A DNA stretch of 11,792 nt from positions 1 to 11,792 of the forward strand of contig DAOUUT010000102.1 in the NCBI GenBank assembly GCA_030668025.1. Direction: 5' to 3'. Under the pieces are notes generated by a model. The model saw nothing but the letters and a program-made list of their open reading frames with translations, was not told the origin of the DNA and searched no databases. Each line of letters begins with the position of its first letter. The first letter of the stretch is position 1. Made by a program: the position numbers and the translations under genes. This document shows positions 1 through 6,207 of the stretch, in pieces. This stretch comes from Promethearchaeota archaeon (GTDB lineage: Archaea; Asgardarchaeota; Lokiarchaeia; Sigynarchaeales; SOKP01).

Positions 1-178
1 AATATTATTAACCCTTAATAAATTCCAACTTTTTGATAATAATTTATAAGTTAAACTTGTATATAAAATTATCTCTCCGAATATGAAGGTATTTAAAGGG
101 CTCTATATCAGATGTAAATAATTTTGATGTGTTTATCTTTATATTGAACAATTAATGTTAACAATTTAAGGTAGTGTG
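1..178. other. A+T-rich intergenic sequence at the left edge
   Basis: No coding region, tRNA or clear repeat is visible. The stretch lies downstream of bud32 and continues beyond the window, so its role cannot be judged. Confidence 0.5.
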
Positions 179-185
179 AAAAAAT
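179..185 (-). terminator. T-tract terminator after bud32
   Basis: Read on the minus strand this is a run of seven T a few bases past the bud32 stop codon. Archaeal RNA polymerase terminates at such T-tracts without needing a hairpin. It is a reasonable end for the leftward kae1-bud32 unit, but rests on base composition alone in an A+T-rich region. Confidence 0.4.
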
Positions 186-191
186 TTTATA

Positions 192-866
192 TTATTTTCT
201 ATCTTCCTTTTTGATGTAGCGACCTCTTGTTTCTATTGTAGTCATGTTTTTTATGACTTCATTGCTATCGTTTACTTTTGCTTTCCCATATTCTGTGCGA
301 TAACCGTCTAAAAAGGCATCAAAACAAATTTTATAATCAGTACCATGAGAAGAGAGTAAAACTCTCTTAAAAAGATGGAGATCAACACTTTTATCTTCAA
401 TAGAATCGGAGTAATTGTGGAGTCCAAAATCAATGATGAAGATTTCTTGAATTGGAGTAATAATGATATTGCTTGTGGTAATATCACCATGAATATGGCC
501 ATTTTTGTGTAAAATAGCGACAAATTTACCGATCTCATTAAAGATTTGCCGTTTTTTATCGTCTTCTATTGAAATCATAAAATCTTTTAATTTTTCTCCT
601 TTAATATACTTCATTACGATTGTAGAGTTCTCAATGTCAATTTCGTAAACTTGAGGAACATTTACACCATATTTTTTAACTTTTATCAGGGCTCTTGCCT
701 CGCTAAGGGTTCGAATAACGCGTATTTTTTCATCGAGCTGCTCTATACGATAATTTTTAGGGATACGGAGTTTAAATATAACTTCTTTACCAAACCAATG
801 TCCGTAGAAAAGACTTGCTTCAGCACCCTTGTGAAAAAGTTCCTCTATAACAATCTCATCAATCAA
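192..866 (-). CDS. bud32: Bud32 atypical serine/threonine kinase/ATPase, KEOPS subunit
   Basis: Small kinase-fold ATPase that works with Kae1 in the KEOPS complex, which adds threonylcarbamoyl to A37 of ANN-decoding tRNAs in the cytoplasm. Seen in the 224-residue product: the N-terminal GAEA motif (14-17), the ATP-binding Lys in VIFKLR (about 32), RTLSEA (52-57), the catalytic loop HGDITTSN (126-133), the metal-binding DFGL (146-149), EDKSVD (157-162) and a basic C-terminal tail containing RGR (214-216). The length fits stand-alone archaeal Bud32; in some archaea it is fused to Kae1, here it is separate. It starts 13 bases after the kae1 stop, so the two are almost certainly co-transcribed. 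The start is TTG at 866, chosen because a GGTGG ribosome-binding site lies at 876-880, nine bases upstream, and the GAEA motif falls at the expected distance. No good in-frame ATG is near. Confidence 0.95.
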   Translation of the reverse strand: MIDEIVIEELFHKGAEASLFYGHWFGKEVIFKLRIPKNYRIEQLDEKIRVIRTLSEARALIKVKKYGVNVPQVYEIDIENSTIVMKYIKGEKLKDFMISIEDDKKRQIFNEIGKFVAILHKNGHIHGDITTSNIIITPIQEIFIIDFGLHNYSDSIEDKSVDLHLFKRVLLSSHGTDYKICFDAFLDGYRTEYGKAKVNDSNEVIKNMTTIETRGRYIKKEDRK

Positions 867-879
867 TCTCTTAAACCAC

Positions 880-1887
880 CTAATCTCTCCAAGGAATTGT
901 GATTTGATCCATACGTTCTTTAGGGTTTATTTGCGTTTCCAAAACTGTATGACCCCCTTCAGCTTCATACCTCAGAAGGCCAGTCCATCCAATCATTGCG
1001 CCATTATCTCCTGCATATTTTAAAGGAACAACTTCAAACCTCGCGCCATGTTCTGCACTTATATATTTAATCATTTCTTGCAATCTTTTATTAGCAGCAA
1101 CACCACCAGTTAATAAAACTTCTTTTTTTTCCGTGTGAGCTAAAGCCCTTTCGGTAACTTCAGTTAGCATAGCAAAAGCAGTTTCTTGCAATGAATAAGC
1201 AACATCGTTTAAATTGTATTTCTTATTATAATCTTTGGACTCTAATAACCTCTTAGCGGCCGTATAGAGTCCTGAAAAAGATAAATCCATACCTTTCACA
1301 ACGTAAGGCAAAGGCAAATATTTATTTGAGTTAAATGCTAATTTTTCGATTTTTGGACCTCCTGGATGAGGTAATCCAACATCTCTGGCAAATGAATCTA
1401 ATAAATTACCAATAGGGATATCGAGAGTCTCTCCAAAAATTTGATATCTTCCAGATTCATACGCACTAACAATCGTATTCCCTCCGGATACATATAAAGT
1501 TAGAGGATCCTCAATTTTACACATTAGTCGTCCTATCTCTATGTGAGCAATGCAGTGATTAACCGCTACTATTGGAATATCTAACAGTTGAGTTAACATT
1601 CTAGCAGCTTGGGCACCAATTTTTAATATAGGCCCTAAACCAGGGCTTTTGCTAAAAGCGATTAAATCAATATCGTGTATTGAAATATTTGCGTCTAATA
1701 ACGCCTGATTTATAATATTCATAAAATTATTAAGATGTTGCTCTTTTACTAAAGCTGGATGAAGACCACCTTTTTCGGGAATATACATATCATTAACAAG
1801 ACTATATACCGTTCCATCAAAACCTATAATGCCCACACTCCAAGTGTGAGCCGTGGATTCAATACCTAAAACTTTTTTTAATTTCAT
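880..1887 (-). CDS. kae1: Kae1 / OSGEP: tRNA N6-threonylcarbamoyladenosine transferase, KEOPS catalytic subunit
   Basis: Transfers the threonylcarbamoyl group from threonylcarbamoyl-AMP to A37 of tRNA, together with Bud32 and other KEOPS subunits. The ASKHA/TsaD fold is clear. It begins with GIESTAHTW (8-16), has the metal-binding HCIAH (111-115), the nucleotide-binding SGGNT (134-138), FSGL (204-207), GGVAAN (261-266), and the third metal ligand in AGDNGA (292-297, Asp294). The HIEIGR following the His pair resembles archaeal and eukaryotic Kae1 rather than bacterial TsaD. The start is placed at ATG 1887, giving 335 residues with GIEST close to the N-terminus as in other Kae1 proteins. The frame stays open to a TTG at 1914 and a GTG at 1896, which would add only a short hydrophobic leader. 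It is followed by bud32 after 13 bases and preceded by rps27ae with an 89-base gap. Confidence 0.96.
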   Translation of the reverse strand: MKLKKVLGIESTAHTWSVGIIGFDGTVYSLVNDMYIPEKGGLHPALVKEQHLNNFMNIINQALLDANISIHDIDLIAFSKSPGLGPILKIGAQAARMLTQLLDIPIVAVNHCIAHIEIGRLMCKIEDPLTLYVSGGNTIVSAYESGRYQIFGETLDIPIGNLLDSFARDVGLPHPGGPKIEKLAFNSNKYLPLPYVVKGMDLSFSGLYTAAKRLLESKDYNKKYNLNDVAYSLQETAFAMLTEVTERALAHTEKKEVLLTGGVAANKRLQEMIKYISAEHGARFEVVPLKYAGDNGAMIGWTGLLRYEAEGGHTVLETQINPKERMDQITIPWRD

Positions 1888-1976
1888 CAGGTTCACATAA
1901 TATAAATATAGCAATGTTAAAATGGTGTGTTAAAAGGAGGTACTGAAAAAGATAGTTTGTAGTTTATTATTAGAAT

Positions 1977-2204
1977 TTAAGTTGACTTAGTGCGTTTTCG
2001 AGGGGTTCGGGTTCTACTCTGTCTTGCAACTGTAGCAGCCCCCTTCTTACCTTTTCTTTTGAATATAGTATATCCACACTTTCCGCACGACCATCTATCG
2101 TAGTGGTCCGCGAGAAAGACCGAGGGAGCACACTTAGGACAGACTCTATGCGTCCTAACTAATTTACCATCTTCAATTTTATAAAATTTGGATGCGTTTG
2201 ACAT
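1977..2204 (-). CDS. rps27ae: Small-subunit ribosomal protein S27ae (eS31)
   Basis: Zinc-ribbon protein of the archaeal/eukaryotic 30S/40S subunit, the homologue of the ribosomal part of eukaryotic ubiquitin-S27a. The 75-residue product has the characteristic core [15 protein letters not shown], then two zinc pairs CPKC (22-25) and CGKC (40-43). After the zinc ribbon there is a Lys/Arg/Thr-rich tail (about 49-75) that makes it longer than the compact archaeal forms I know; it is likely disordered and rRNA-binding. The ATG at 2204 has only a weak purine-rich GAAGAA upstream. It lies 37 bases after rps24e, the standard archaeal pairing, and no ubiquitin domain is fused. Confidence 0.96.
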   Translation of the reverse strand: MSNASKFYKIEDGKLVRTHRVCPKCAPSVFLADHYDRWSCGKCGYTIFKRKGKKGAATVARQSRTRTPRKRTKST

Positions 2205-2241
2205 AAATTCTTCAATTTATTTTTTAATTAATTTAATAATT

Positions 2242-2598
2242 TTAATCGTATTCAAATAAGTGTTGGTAAGGTTCTTGTCTTTTCTTTAACTTATAGATTT
2301 CTTCTCGCGTGTCTTTGGGTAAATTTCGCACTTGAATATGGAAAGGCTCATAGAATTGAAGTTCTTTAGCGTTCTTGTAAATATTTACTAATCCTATGTC
2401 GTATGAACCACCAAAATGAGTTTTAATTTTACGAATTATTGTATATTTTTCGTTTGCGTTTTTCAACGCTGCAATTTTCTTCTTCACATCTAACTTATTA
2501 GGTGTCCCGGCACTAAAATGATCGATTCTGAATTTTAATTCAGTTCGATTGATTAATGGGTTTATTTTTTCTTCCAAAATTTCAATATTAAACGACAT
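2242..2598 (-). CDS. rps24e: Small-subunit ribosomal protein S24e (eS24)
   Basis: Archaeal/eukaryotic small-subunit ribosomal protein. The 118-residue product matches the family along its whole length: an N-terminal beta strand followed by NPLINRTELKF, a helix starting at SAGTPNKLDVKKKIAAL, then the GGSYDIGLVNIYKNAKEL segment typical of eS24, and a basic C-terminal end. The extra C-terminal residues after YEPFHIQ are moderately longer than in the shortest archaeal versions. The ATG at 2598 is preceded by AAAGG six bases upstream, a convincing ribosome-binding site. It is the first gene of the leftward rps24e-rps27ae-kae1-bud32 unit, because the gene normally upstream of it is on the other strand here. 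Confidence 0.95.
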   Translation of the reverse strand: MSFNIEILEEKINPLINRTELKFRIDHFSAGTPNKLDVKKKIAALKNANEKYTIIRKIKTHFGGSYDIGLVNIYKNAKELQFYEPFHIQVRNLPKDTREEIYKLKKRQEPYQHLFEYD

Positions 2599-2623
2599 TT
2601 CGAACCTTTTTAATACTCTTTTT

Positions 2624-2658
2624 CTCAGATAATCAGTTAATTTAAAGATAATTCTGAG
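2624..2658 (-). promoter_or_regulatory. Candidate rps24e promoter inside an imperfect inverted repeat
   Basis: On the minus strand an archaeal TATA-like box (CTTTAAATTAAC, 2636-2647) lies about 40 bases before the rps24e start. This would place transcription initiation near 2616, leaving a short leader that carries the AAAGG site. The box is flanked by CTCAGA (2624-2629) and TCTGAG (2653-2658), which are exact inverse complements with a few further matching inner bases. Such arms around a TATA box could be an operator, or may be chance in A+T-rich DNA. Confidence 0.35.
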
Positions 2659-2735
2659 TTATAAAAAATTAAAGAAATAATAAAAAATAAAATTTTGGTT
2701 TTTTGTAAGAAAAATTTGGCAAAATCTAAAAATTA

Positions 2736-2750
2736 CTTGTTGAAAACAAG
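2736..2750. repeat. Short perfect inverted repeat upstream of the dephospho-CoA kinase gene
   Basis: CTTGTT at 2736-2741 and AACAAG at 2745-2750 are exact inverse complements separated by GAA. The site lies about 56 bases before the kinase start, in the divergent intergenic region. Six-base arms are weak evidence; an operator is possible. Confidence 0.25.
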
Positions 2751-2805
2751 AATTACGATAAATTTCCATAATAATGTAAAAAATATTAAAATAGAGTGAT
2801 TTAAA

Positions 2806-3387
2806 ATGGATAAAAATCTAAAAATCCCTACAACCGAAAGGCATAAGTTTTCTCAGCCTTTAGGTAAATTAATTGCAGGAACGCGAAAAGAAACTATCTC
2901 TGAAGTAGAAGAACATATTAGAAATTATAAAAATGCTAATTTTGAAGTTAAAGTTTATTTAGTTGGAGATATCGTAACAAAGGATTTTCTCGCGAATGAT
3001 TTTCTAAAATCTTTCGTTAAACTTTGCATTATTGACGAAAAAACTCAAAGAAATCAAATTAAAATAAAGATTGAGGATTATTTTGAAGAAATCATTGAAT
3101 TTGAAAACCCTGAGGGAGGTATTAAAAAAGAAAGTTTTACCCTTTTAGATGAGATTGTAGCATCTAATAAAAGAACATTATTTAAAGTTATTAAAGGTGA
3201 AGAAGATTTATTAGTATTGCCGTTGATTTTGAGCATCCCTCTTAACGACACGGTTAAAAACTTAGTGTTTTACGGCCAACCACCCATAACGGATTCAAAG
3301 CACCAGATTCCCGAAGGAATCGTTATGGTAGATGTTAAAAAAAGGATAAAAAAAATTGTAAAGAAGTTCGTATCTTTAATGAAATAA
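2806..3387 (+). CDS. GTP-dependent dephospho-CoA kinase (archaeal DPCK, DUF359)
   Basis: Phosphorylates dephospho-CoA to CoA using GTP, the last step of CoA synthesis in archaea; it is unrelated to bacterial CoaE. The 193-residue product shows the family pattern: PLGKLI near the N-terminus (18-23), VGDIVT (53-58), the acidic IIDEKTQR (75-82), NPEGGI (101-106), GEEDLLVLPLIL (131-142), YGQP (156-159) and GIVMV (171-175). The stretch between YGQP and GIVMV is some ten residues longer than I expect, and the C-terminus ends in a Lys-rich helix. The ATG at 2806 has GAGTGAT six bases upstream. In many archaea this gene sits between spt4 and rps24e in the same direction. Here it holds that position but is on the opposite strand, diverging from rps24e and converging on spt4. 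The family call is firm; activity is inferred from it. Confidence 0.9.
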   Translation: MDKNLKIPTTERHKFSQPLGKLIAGTRKETISEVEEHIRNYKNANFEVKVYLVGDIVTKDFLANDFLKSFVKLCIIDEKTQRNQIKIKIEDYFEEIIEFENPEGGIKKESFTLLDEIVASNKRTLFKVIKGEEDLLVLPLILSIPLNDTVKNLVFYGQPPITDSKHQIPEGIVMVDVKKRIKKIVKKFVSLMK

Positions 3388-3394
3388 ACTTTAA

Positions 3395-3399
3395 TTTTT
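3395..3399 (+). terminator. Short T-tract after the dephospho-CoA kinase gene
   Basis: Five T lie eight bases past the stop codon, before the convergent spt4 gene. A plausible archaeal T-tract terminator, weak by itself. Confidence 0.25.
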
Positions 3400-3457
3400 A
3401 TAAATAAGTTAATAAGAAAGATAAAATACGACTATATCATTGAGGATTAGTACTTTA

Positions 3458-3646
3458 TTACCGTACTCTTAATGCGTACTTCCCAGGAAAATGGATCTTT
3501 AAATATTCCGCGAATCTAGATTCCGAAGGATTAATGATTATGACTTCCCCTGTATAATCTTCACTGAGACTATGGGTTTTACATTTAGGACAAATTTGTT
3601 CTTTTTTAGTAATTAAATGGCAATTTTTACAAGCTTTTTCTTTCAA
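3458..3646 (-). CDS. spt4: Transcription elongation factor Spt4 (RpoE'')
   Basis: Small zinc protein that pairs with Spt5 and binds the RNA polymerase clamp to support processive elongation. The 62-residue product has the four zinc ligands as Cys6-x2-Cys9 and Cys19-x2-Cys22, followed by the beta-rich region SEDYTGEVIIINPSESRFAEYL and a terminal GKYALRVR; GEV.IINPE/S.S.IA is the family signature. The only start in the right place is TTG at 3646, since the frame closes with a stop at 3659-3661 and has no ATG. A weak AGGCG lies upstream. It is 82 bases after rpo7, the usual archaeal pair, and converges on the kinase gene with a 70-base gap. Confidence 0.93.
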   Translation of the reverse strand: MKEKACKNCHLITKKEQICPKCKTHSLSEDYTGEVIIINPSESRFAEYLKIHFPGKYALRVR

Positions 3647-3728
3647 ATATATTTTCGCCTACTTTTATTTAATAATGGAAGTTGGTGAGAGAATCGATAG
3701 TCTACTCCGAAAATCAGAGAGACAGCAA

Positions 3729-4337
3729 TTATTCTTCGCTGACTTCTTCTTCCAATTGTTTCTTAACTTTTGCTTCTTTTTCGCCGTACTCTTCCTCGAT
3801 ATCAGCTTCAATCCATTCTGGTCTCCCTAAAAACTTTTGGCGCATTGTCAGACCTAGCTTACCGCTCCGTCCAGTACCTAAAGAGACGGCAATTATTTTT
3901 GCCCTCACATCGTTGTTAACTTCAAGAATTTTCCCCGTTTCCTTACCAATAAATCGATTACCGACCTGTTCAAATGAAATATAATCATCACATATCTGGG
4001 AGACGTGAACTAAGCCATCTAACGGTCCTAATCGTACGAATGAGCCAAAATCTACTAATTCAACAACCTCTCCCTCAACTACCTCTCCGAGTTTAGGTTT
4101 AAAAGTTAAAATTGTGAATTCTACTTTATGAAAGGTGCTAGCATTTCCAGGAATAATGATACCAAGTCCTACCTCAAGTACATCAACAATCGCAATAATG
4201 AAACCGTAATCTCTTGTGATTATACCTTCGTAGTCGTCACTAAGGATAATTCTTGCGCTGTCTTCTTTAGGTTGGCCAAAAAGAAATGGGGGTATTTCTA
4301 CTTTTGTTTCTATGTTAACGAGTTTAAAAATTTTCAA
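3729..4337 (-). CDS. rpo7: DNA-directed RNA polymerase subunit Rpo7 (RpoE')
   Basis: Stalk subunit of archaeal RNA polymerase, the homologue of eukaryotic Rpb7; with Rpo4 it binds nascent RNA and helps open-complex formation. The N-terminal tip domain (about 1-80) starts with IFKLVNIETKVEIPP, matching the MYKLV...VRIPP start of other Rpo7 proteins. It is followed by an S1/OB RNA-binding domain (about 82-165) containing GEVVEGEVVELVDFGSFVRLGPLDGLVHVSQI. The end (about 178-202) is a charged, Glu-rich tail. TTG at 4337 gives 202 residues; the ATT two codons later could also be the start (see the ribosome-binding-site entry). Spt4 follows, as is usual in archaea. Confidence 0.95.
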   Translation of the reverse strand: MKIFKLVNIETKVEIPPFLFGQPKEDSARIILSDDYEGIITRDYGFIIAIVDVLEVGLGIIIPGNASTFHKVEFTILTFKPKLGEVVEGEVVELVDFGSFVRLGPLDGLVHVSQICDDYISFEQVGNRFIGKETGKILEVNNDVRAKIIAVSLGTGRSGKLGLTMRQKFLGRPEWIEADIEEEYGEKEAKVKKQLEEEVSEE

Positions 4338-4339
4338 AA

Positions 4340-4343
4340 CACC
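4340..4343 (-). promoter_or_regulatory. Ribosome-binding site that bears on the rpo7 start
   Basis: A GGTG core on the minus strand lies only two bases before the TTG at 4337 but eight bases before an in-frame ATT at 4331. Standard spacing favours ATT, and starting there gives a first residue aligned with the Met of typical Rpo7 proteins. Non-standard ATT starts are rare, so both remain possible. Confidence 0.35.
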
Positions 4344-4378
4344 AGTAAAATGAATTGATATTGCTAATGAAAAAGAAG

Positions 4379-4398
4379 CATAAAATTAATAATTTATG
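4379..4398 (-). promoter_or_regulatory. Candidate rpo7 promoter (TATA-like)
   Basis: An A+T box with CATAAA/TTTATG arms is centred near 4388, about 51 bases before the rpo7 start codon. Archaeal spacing would put initiation near 4362 and leave a leader of about 25 bases, enough for the GGTG site. The partial dyad symmetry may be incidental. Confidence 0.3.
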
Positions 4399-4460
4399 GA
4401 AAGAAAAAAATAATCTCGAAACTCAAACGATGCGAATAGACTCATTTTTTGAAAAACTGT

Positions 4461-4484
4461 AAAATTAAGTAAATACTTAATTTT
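4461..4484 (-). terminator. Perfect 11-base-pair hairpin at the roadblock gene stop codon
   Basis: Bases 4461-4471 and 4474-4484 are exact inverse complements around a two-base loop. The outermost base overlaps the stop codon of the roadblock gene. On the minus strand the hairpin is followed by ACAGTTTTTC. It looks like a terminator or an mRNA 3'-end structure for the leftward transcript. The arms are nearly all A/T, so the stem would be weak; an operator for rpo7 is less likely, as it lies far upstream. Confidence 0.4.
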
Positions 4485-4855
4485 TATATTAATTGCGCTA
4501 TTTTTTCGCAAGTTCTTCTGCAATCTAATAAAATTAACCCGAGCCGAACTTCTTTAGTTGTAGAAACCGTTAATACAGCATTGATACCCGCCTGCATGAC
4601 AAGTAAATAACCGTTGCTTCCCTTAATATATAATTGGTCGAAATCACCTTTTCCCATCTCTATAATCGCTCTTTCGGATAATGATAGAAGAGCTGCTGTC
4701 ATTGCGGCAATTCTCGTCTCGTCTATACCTTGTGGAAGCGCAGAAGCGATCGGAAGGCCTTCAGCCGATACTATAGCCGCAGATTTTACTTCTGGAATTG
4801 CTCCAAGAAGTTTTTTGAGTATATCATCAAGGCTATCGGGGGTATTGGGGTCCAT
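4484..4855 (-). CDS. Roadblock/LC7 domain protein (MglB/Robl-like)
   Basis: Single roadblock/LC7 domain protein, 123 residues from ATG 4855. Members form dimers and act as regulators (GAP, GEF or scaffold) of Ras-like GTPases, as in MglB-MglA and Rag-Ragulator; Asgard genomes carry many. Seen: an N-terminal helix (LDDILKKLLGAIPEV), the strand-turn AAIVSAEGLPIAS, a long helix DETRIAAMTAALLSLSERAI, strands FDQLYIKGSNGYLLVMQAG and AVLTVSTT, and a C-terminal helix with two Cys (LDCRRTCEKI). There is no signal peptide or membrane segment. A GTG at 4876 would add seven residues, but it lacks a ribosome-binding site, while GGAG lies 12 bases before the ATG and related proteins as I recall them begin near MxPNTPDSLDDIL. 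It stands alone between rpo7 and the UroD-like unit; the GTPase at 8560-9102 is a possible but unproven partner. Confidence 0.9.
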   Translation of the reverse strand: MDPNTPDSLDDILKKLLGAIPEVKSAAIVSAEGLPIASALPQGIDETRIAAMTAALLSLSERAIIEMGKGDFDQLYIKGSNGYLLVMQAGINAVLTVSTTKEVRLGLILLDCRRTCEKIAQLI

Positions 4856-4908
4856 TACTGACACGTTCTCCTTCACTAGATTATTATTAGATAAATTTTA
4901 TTTATTAG

Positions 4909-4937
4909 ATTATTTATTATAAATATTATTTATTATA
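4909..4937. repeat. Tandem A+T-rich 13-base direct repeat upstream of the roadblock gene
   Basis: ATTATTTATTATA occurs exactly at 4909-4921 and again at 4925-4937, a 16-base period. The core TTATTTATTA also occurs at 4898-4907. It overlaps the presumed leader and promoter of the roadblock gene. It may be a binding site or simple low-complexity sequence. Confidence 0.4.
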
Positions 4938-4940
4938 GAT

Positions 4941-4954
4941 TATATATTTTAAAT
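4941..4954 (-). promoter_or_regulatory. Candidate roadblock gene promoter
   Basis: Minus-strand TTTAAAATATATAA is the best TATA-like element here and would start transcription near 4922, giving a leader of about 67 bases to ATG 4855. A second A+T box near 4918 would give a shorter leader, so the assignment is tentative. Confidence 0.35.
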
Positions 4955-5102
4955 AGATTGGTACTTTTTATTTTTTTTTTTATTCTTTTATCTAAACATC
5001 TACTCTATTATAGGTTTTTTAAAATAATATAATATGTAGATAAAGATATGTGCCTTGCTATAACAATTATCCTAAATTACCCTTATAATTTTATCGTTTA
5101 TT
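4955..5102. other. Non-coding sequence between the UroD-like gene and the roadblock promoter
   Basis: Very A+T-rich, with a T-rich stretch on the plus strand around 4965-4989. I find no coding region, tRNA or strong hairpin. Confidence 0.5.
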
Positions 5103-5108
5103 AAAAAA
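5103..5108 (-). terminator. T-tract after the UroD-like gene
   Basis: Six T on the minus strand about 27 bases past the stop codon of the UroD-like gene. A plausible archaeal T-tract terminator for the two-gene unit. Confidence 0.35.
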
Positions 5109-5135
5109 CAATTCTTATTTAGTGTTTTTCTATCG

Positions 5136-6185
5136 TTAATCAGATTTAAAACCTTTAGTAGTTTCAATCATTATTTTAATATTTTCTGGTTTAATGGCAG
5201 CATCTATATGTTGGGTTGGACTTATTACTAAGGGCGTGTTTGTCTGCCTTGCTTTTGAAATTAATTTTGTTACGTATTTTTTAACATCTTGAGGTGTTCC
5301 AAATGTTAGTAAAGTGTTTGAAACATTACCAATAAAGCAAATTTGATCTTTAAATTCTTCAAATATTTTGAAAATATCAACACCCGCGTCAGGTTCTAAG
5401 CTTTGAATCGCGTCAAAACCTAGTGTAACGAACACATCTATTAGATTTGATATGTATCCGTCAGAGTGTAATATTATTTTATTATTATTCTGATGTACCA
5501 GATTTATAATTTTTTTATAATTTTTGAAATACAATTTAATCCATAAATCTTTAGGGATAAATTCGCGTTTTTTGTAGCCACAATCGTCTGCGACAATGAA
5601 AATTCTAGCGCCGCTATTTTGAAGGGCAATTATTAACTTCTCTATATATTCAGAAAAGAACCTAATAACTCGGTTAATCAAATCGAATCGATTTTTTGAT
5701 ATACATTTAGCAAAAAAAGCAAATCCCATGGCTTGCCAAGTTTTTTCAAACAATCCTGGAACGGATAAAACTGGCACTAATTGAATTTTTTTTAGGATTT
5801 GTATTAGTTTTTTGAGATCGTCTAAATTTTCTTTAGAAGGTAAATTGAGATGGTTCCATGTATCAACTATTTCTTCATTTTTAAAAACACCCTCCCAAGA
5901 ATACCATTTCTCTTTATATATTCGCCCCCATCCATCCACGCGTAAATTATTATTTAATTCATATCCTCCTTTCCCTTTTCTATAATCCCAAATGGAGATC
6001 GTGTCAAAACCCATCAGTTTAATAATATGATAGTCTTTTCCAAGTAATGTGTAAATTTTAGAATTCGATTCGAGCTTATTTTGGCGAATAAATTTGTCCA
6101 TAAAGGCAGTTTCAGGATATCCCGTACAATATACCGGAATTGTTACCGGTTGTATTTTGGATAAAGCCTCTAAGAAAATATTCAT
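5136..6185 (-). CDS. Uroporphyrinogen-decarboxylase-family protein (URO-D / methyltransferase-like)
   Basis: A 349-residue TIM-barrel protein of the URO-D superfamily, which includes haem-pathway HemE and the cobalamin/CoM methyltransferases MtaA, MtbA and CmuA. Seen: VDGWGRIYKEKW (83-94), the DWG/R feature common in the family; VADDCGY (198-204); ILHSDGYISNLI (238-249); LEPDAGVDI (263-271); CFIGNV (283-288); and a C-terminal SPTQHIDAAIKPENI. The pattern HSDG...EP.AG.D belongs to a large group of uncharacterised UroD-like proteins. The zinc-binding HxCG of MtaA/MtbA is not present, since Asp replaces Cys, and the N-terminal Arg-rich HemE motif is absent, so neither methyl-CoM synthesis nor haem synthesis can be assigned. 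The start ATG 6185 has no clear ribosome-binding site and lies 22 bases after the small upstream gene, so they are probably co-transcribed. Confidence 0.85.
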   Translation of the reverse strand: MNIFLEALSKIQPVTIPVYCTGYPETAFMDKFIRQNKLESNSKIYTLLGKDYHIIKLMGFDTISIWDYRKGKGGYELNNNLRVDGWGRIYKEKWYSWEGVFKNEEIVDTWNHLNLPSKENLDDLKKLIQILKKIQLVPVLSVPGLFEKTWQAMGFAFFAKCISKNRFDLINRVIRFFSEYIEKLIIALQNSGARIFIVADDCGYKKREFIPKDLWIKLYFKNYKKIINLVHQNNNKIILHSDGYISNLIDVFVTLGFDAIQSLEPDAGVDIFKIFEEFKDQICFIGNVSNTLLTFGTPQDVKKYVTKLISKARQTNTPLVISPTQHIDAAIKPENIKIMIETTKGFKSD

Positions 6186-6207
6186 TTTGATTTAGGTTAT
6201 TAAAGGG

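Noticed and set aside
308..538. Minus-strand frame of 76 codons, hydrophobic
   Set aside because: Out of frame inside bud32, which has clear kinase motifs in the other frame.
651..902. Open plus-strand frame of 83 codons
   Set aside because: Antisense to bud32 and the end of kae1, with no recognisable domain.
3682..3984. Open plus-strand frame of 100 codons, Ser-rich
   Set aside because: It is mostly antisense to rpo7, whose product is unmistakable. The protein is low-complexity and matches no family I know.
4128..4358. Plus-strand frame of 76 codons
   Set aside because: Antisense to the start of rpo7; no domain or ribosome-binding site seen.
4614..4922. Open plus-strand frame of 102 codons
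   Set aside because: Antisense to the roadblock gene; the open frame reflects codon composition of the real gene.
4965..4989. T-rich run as a plus-strand terminator
   Set aside because: No plus-strand gene lies upstream within range; it is more simply part of A+T-rich sequence before the roadblock promoter.
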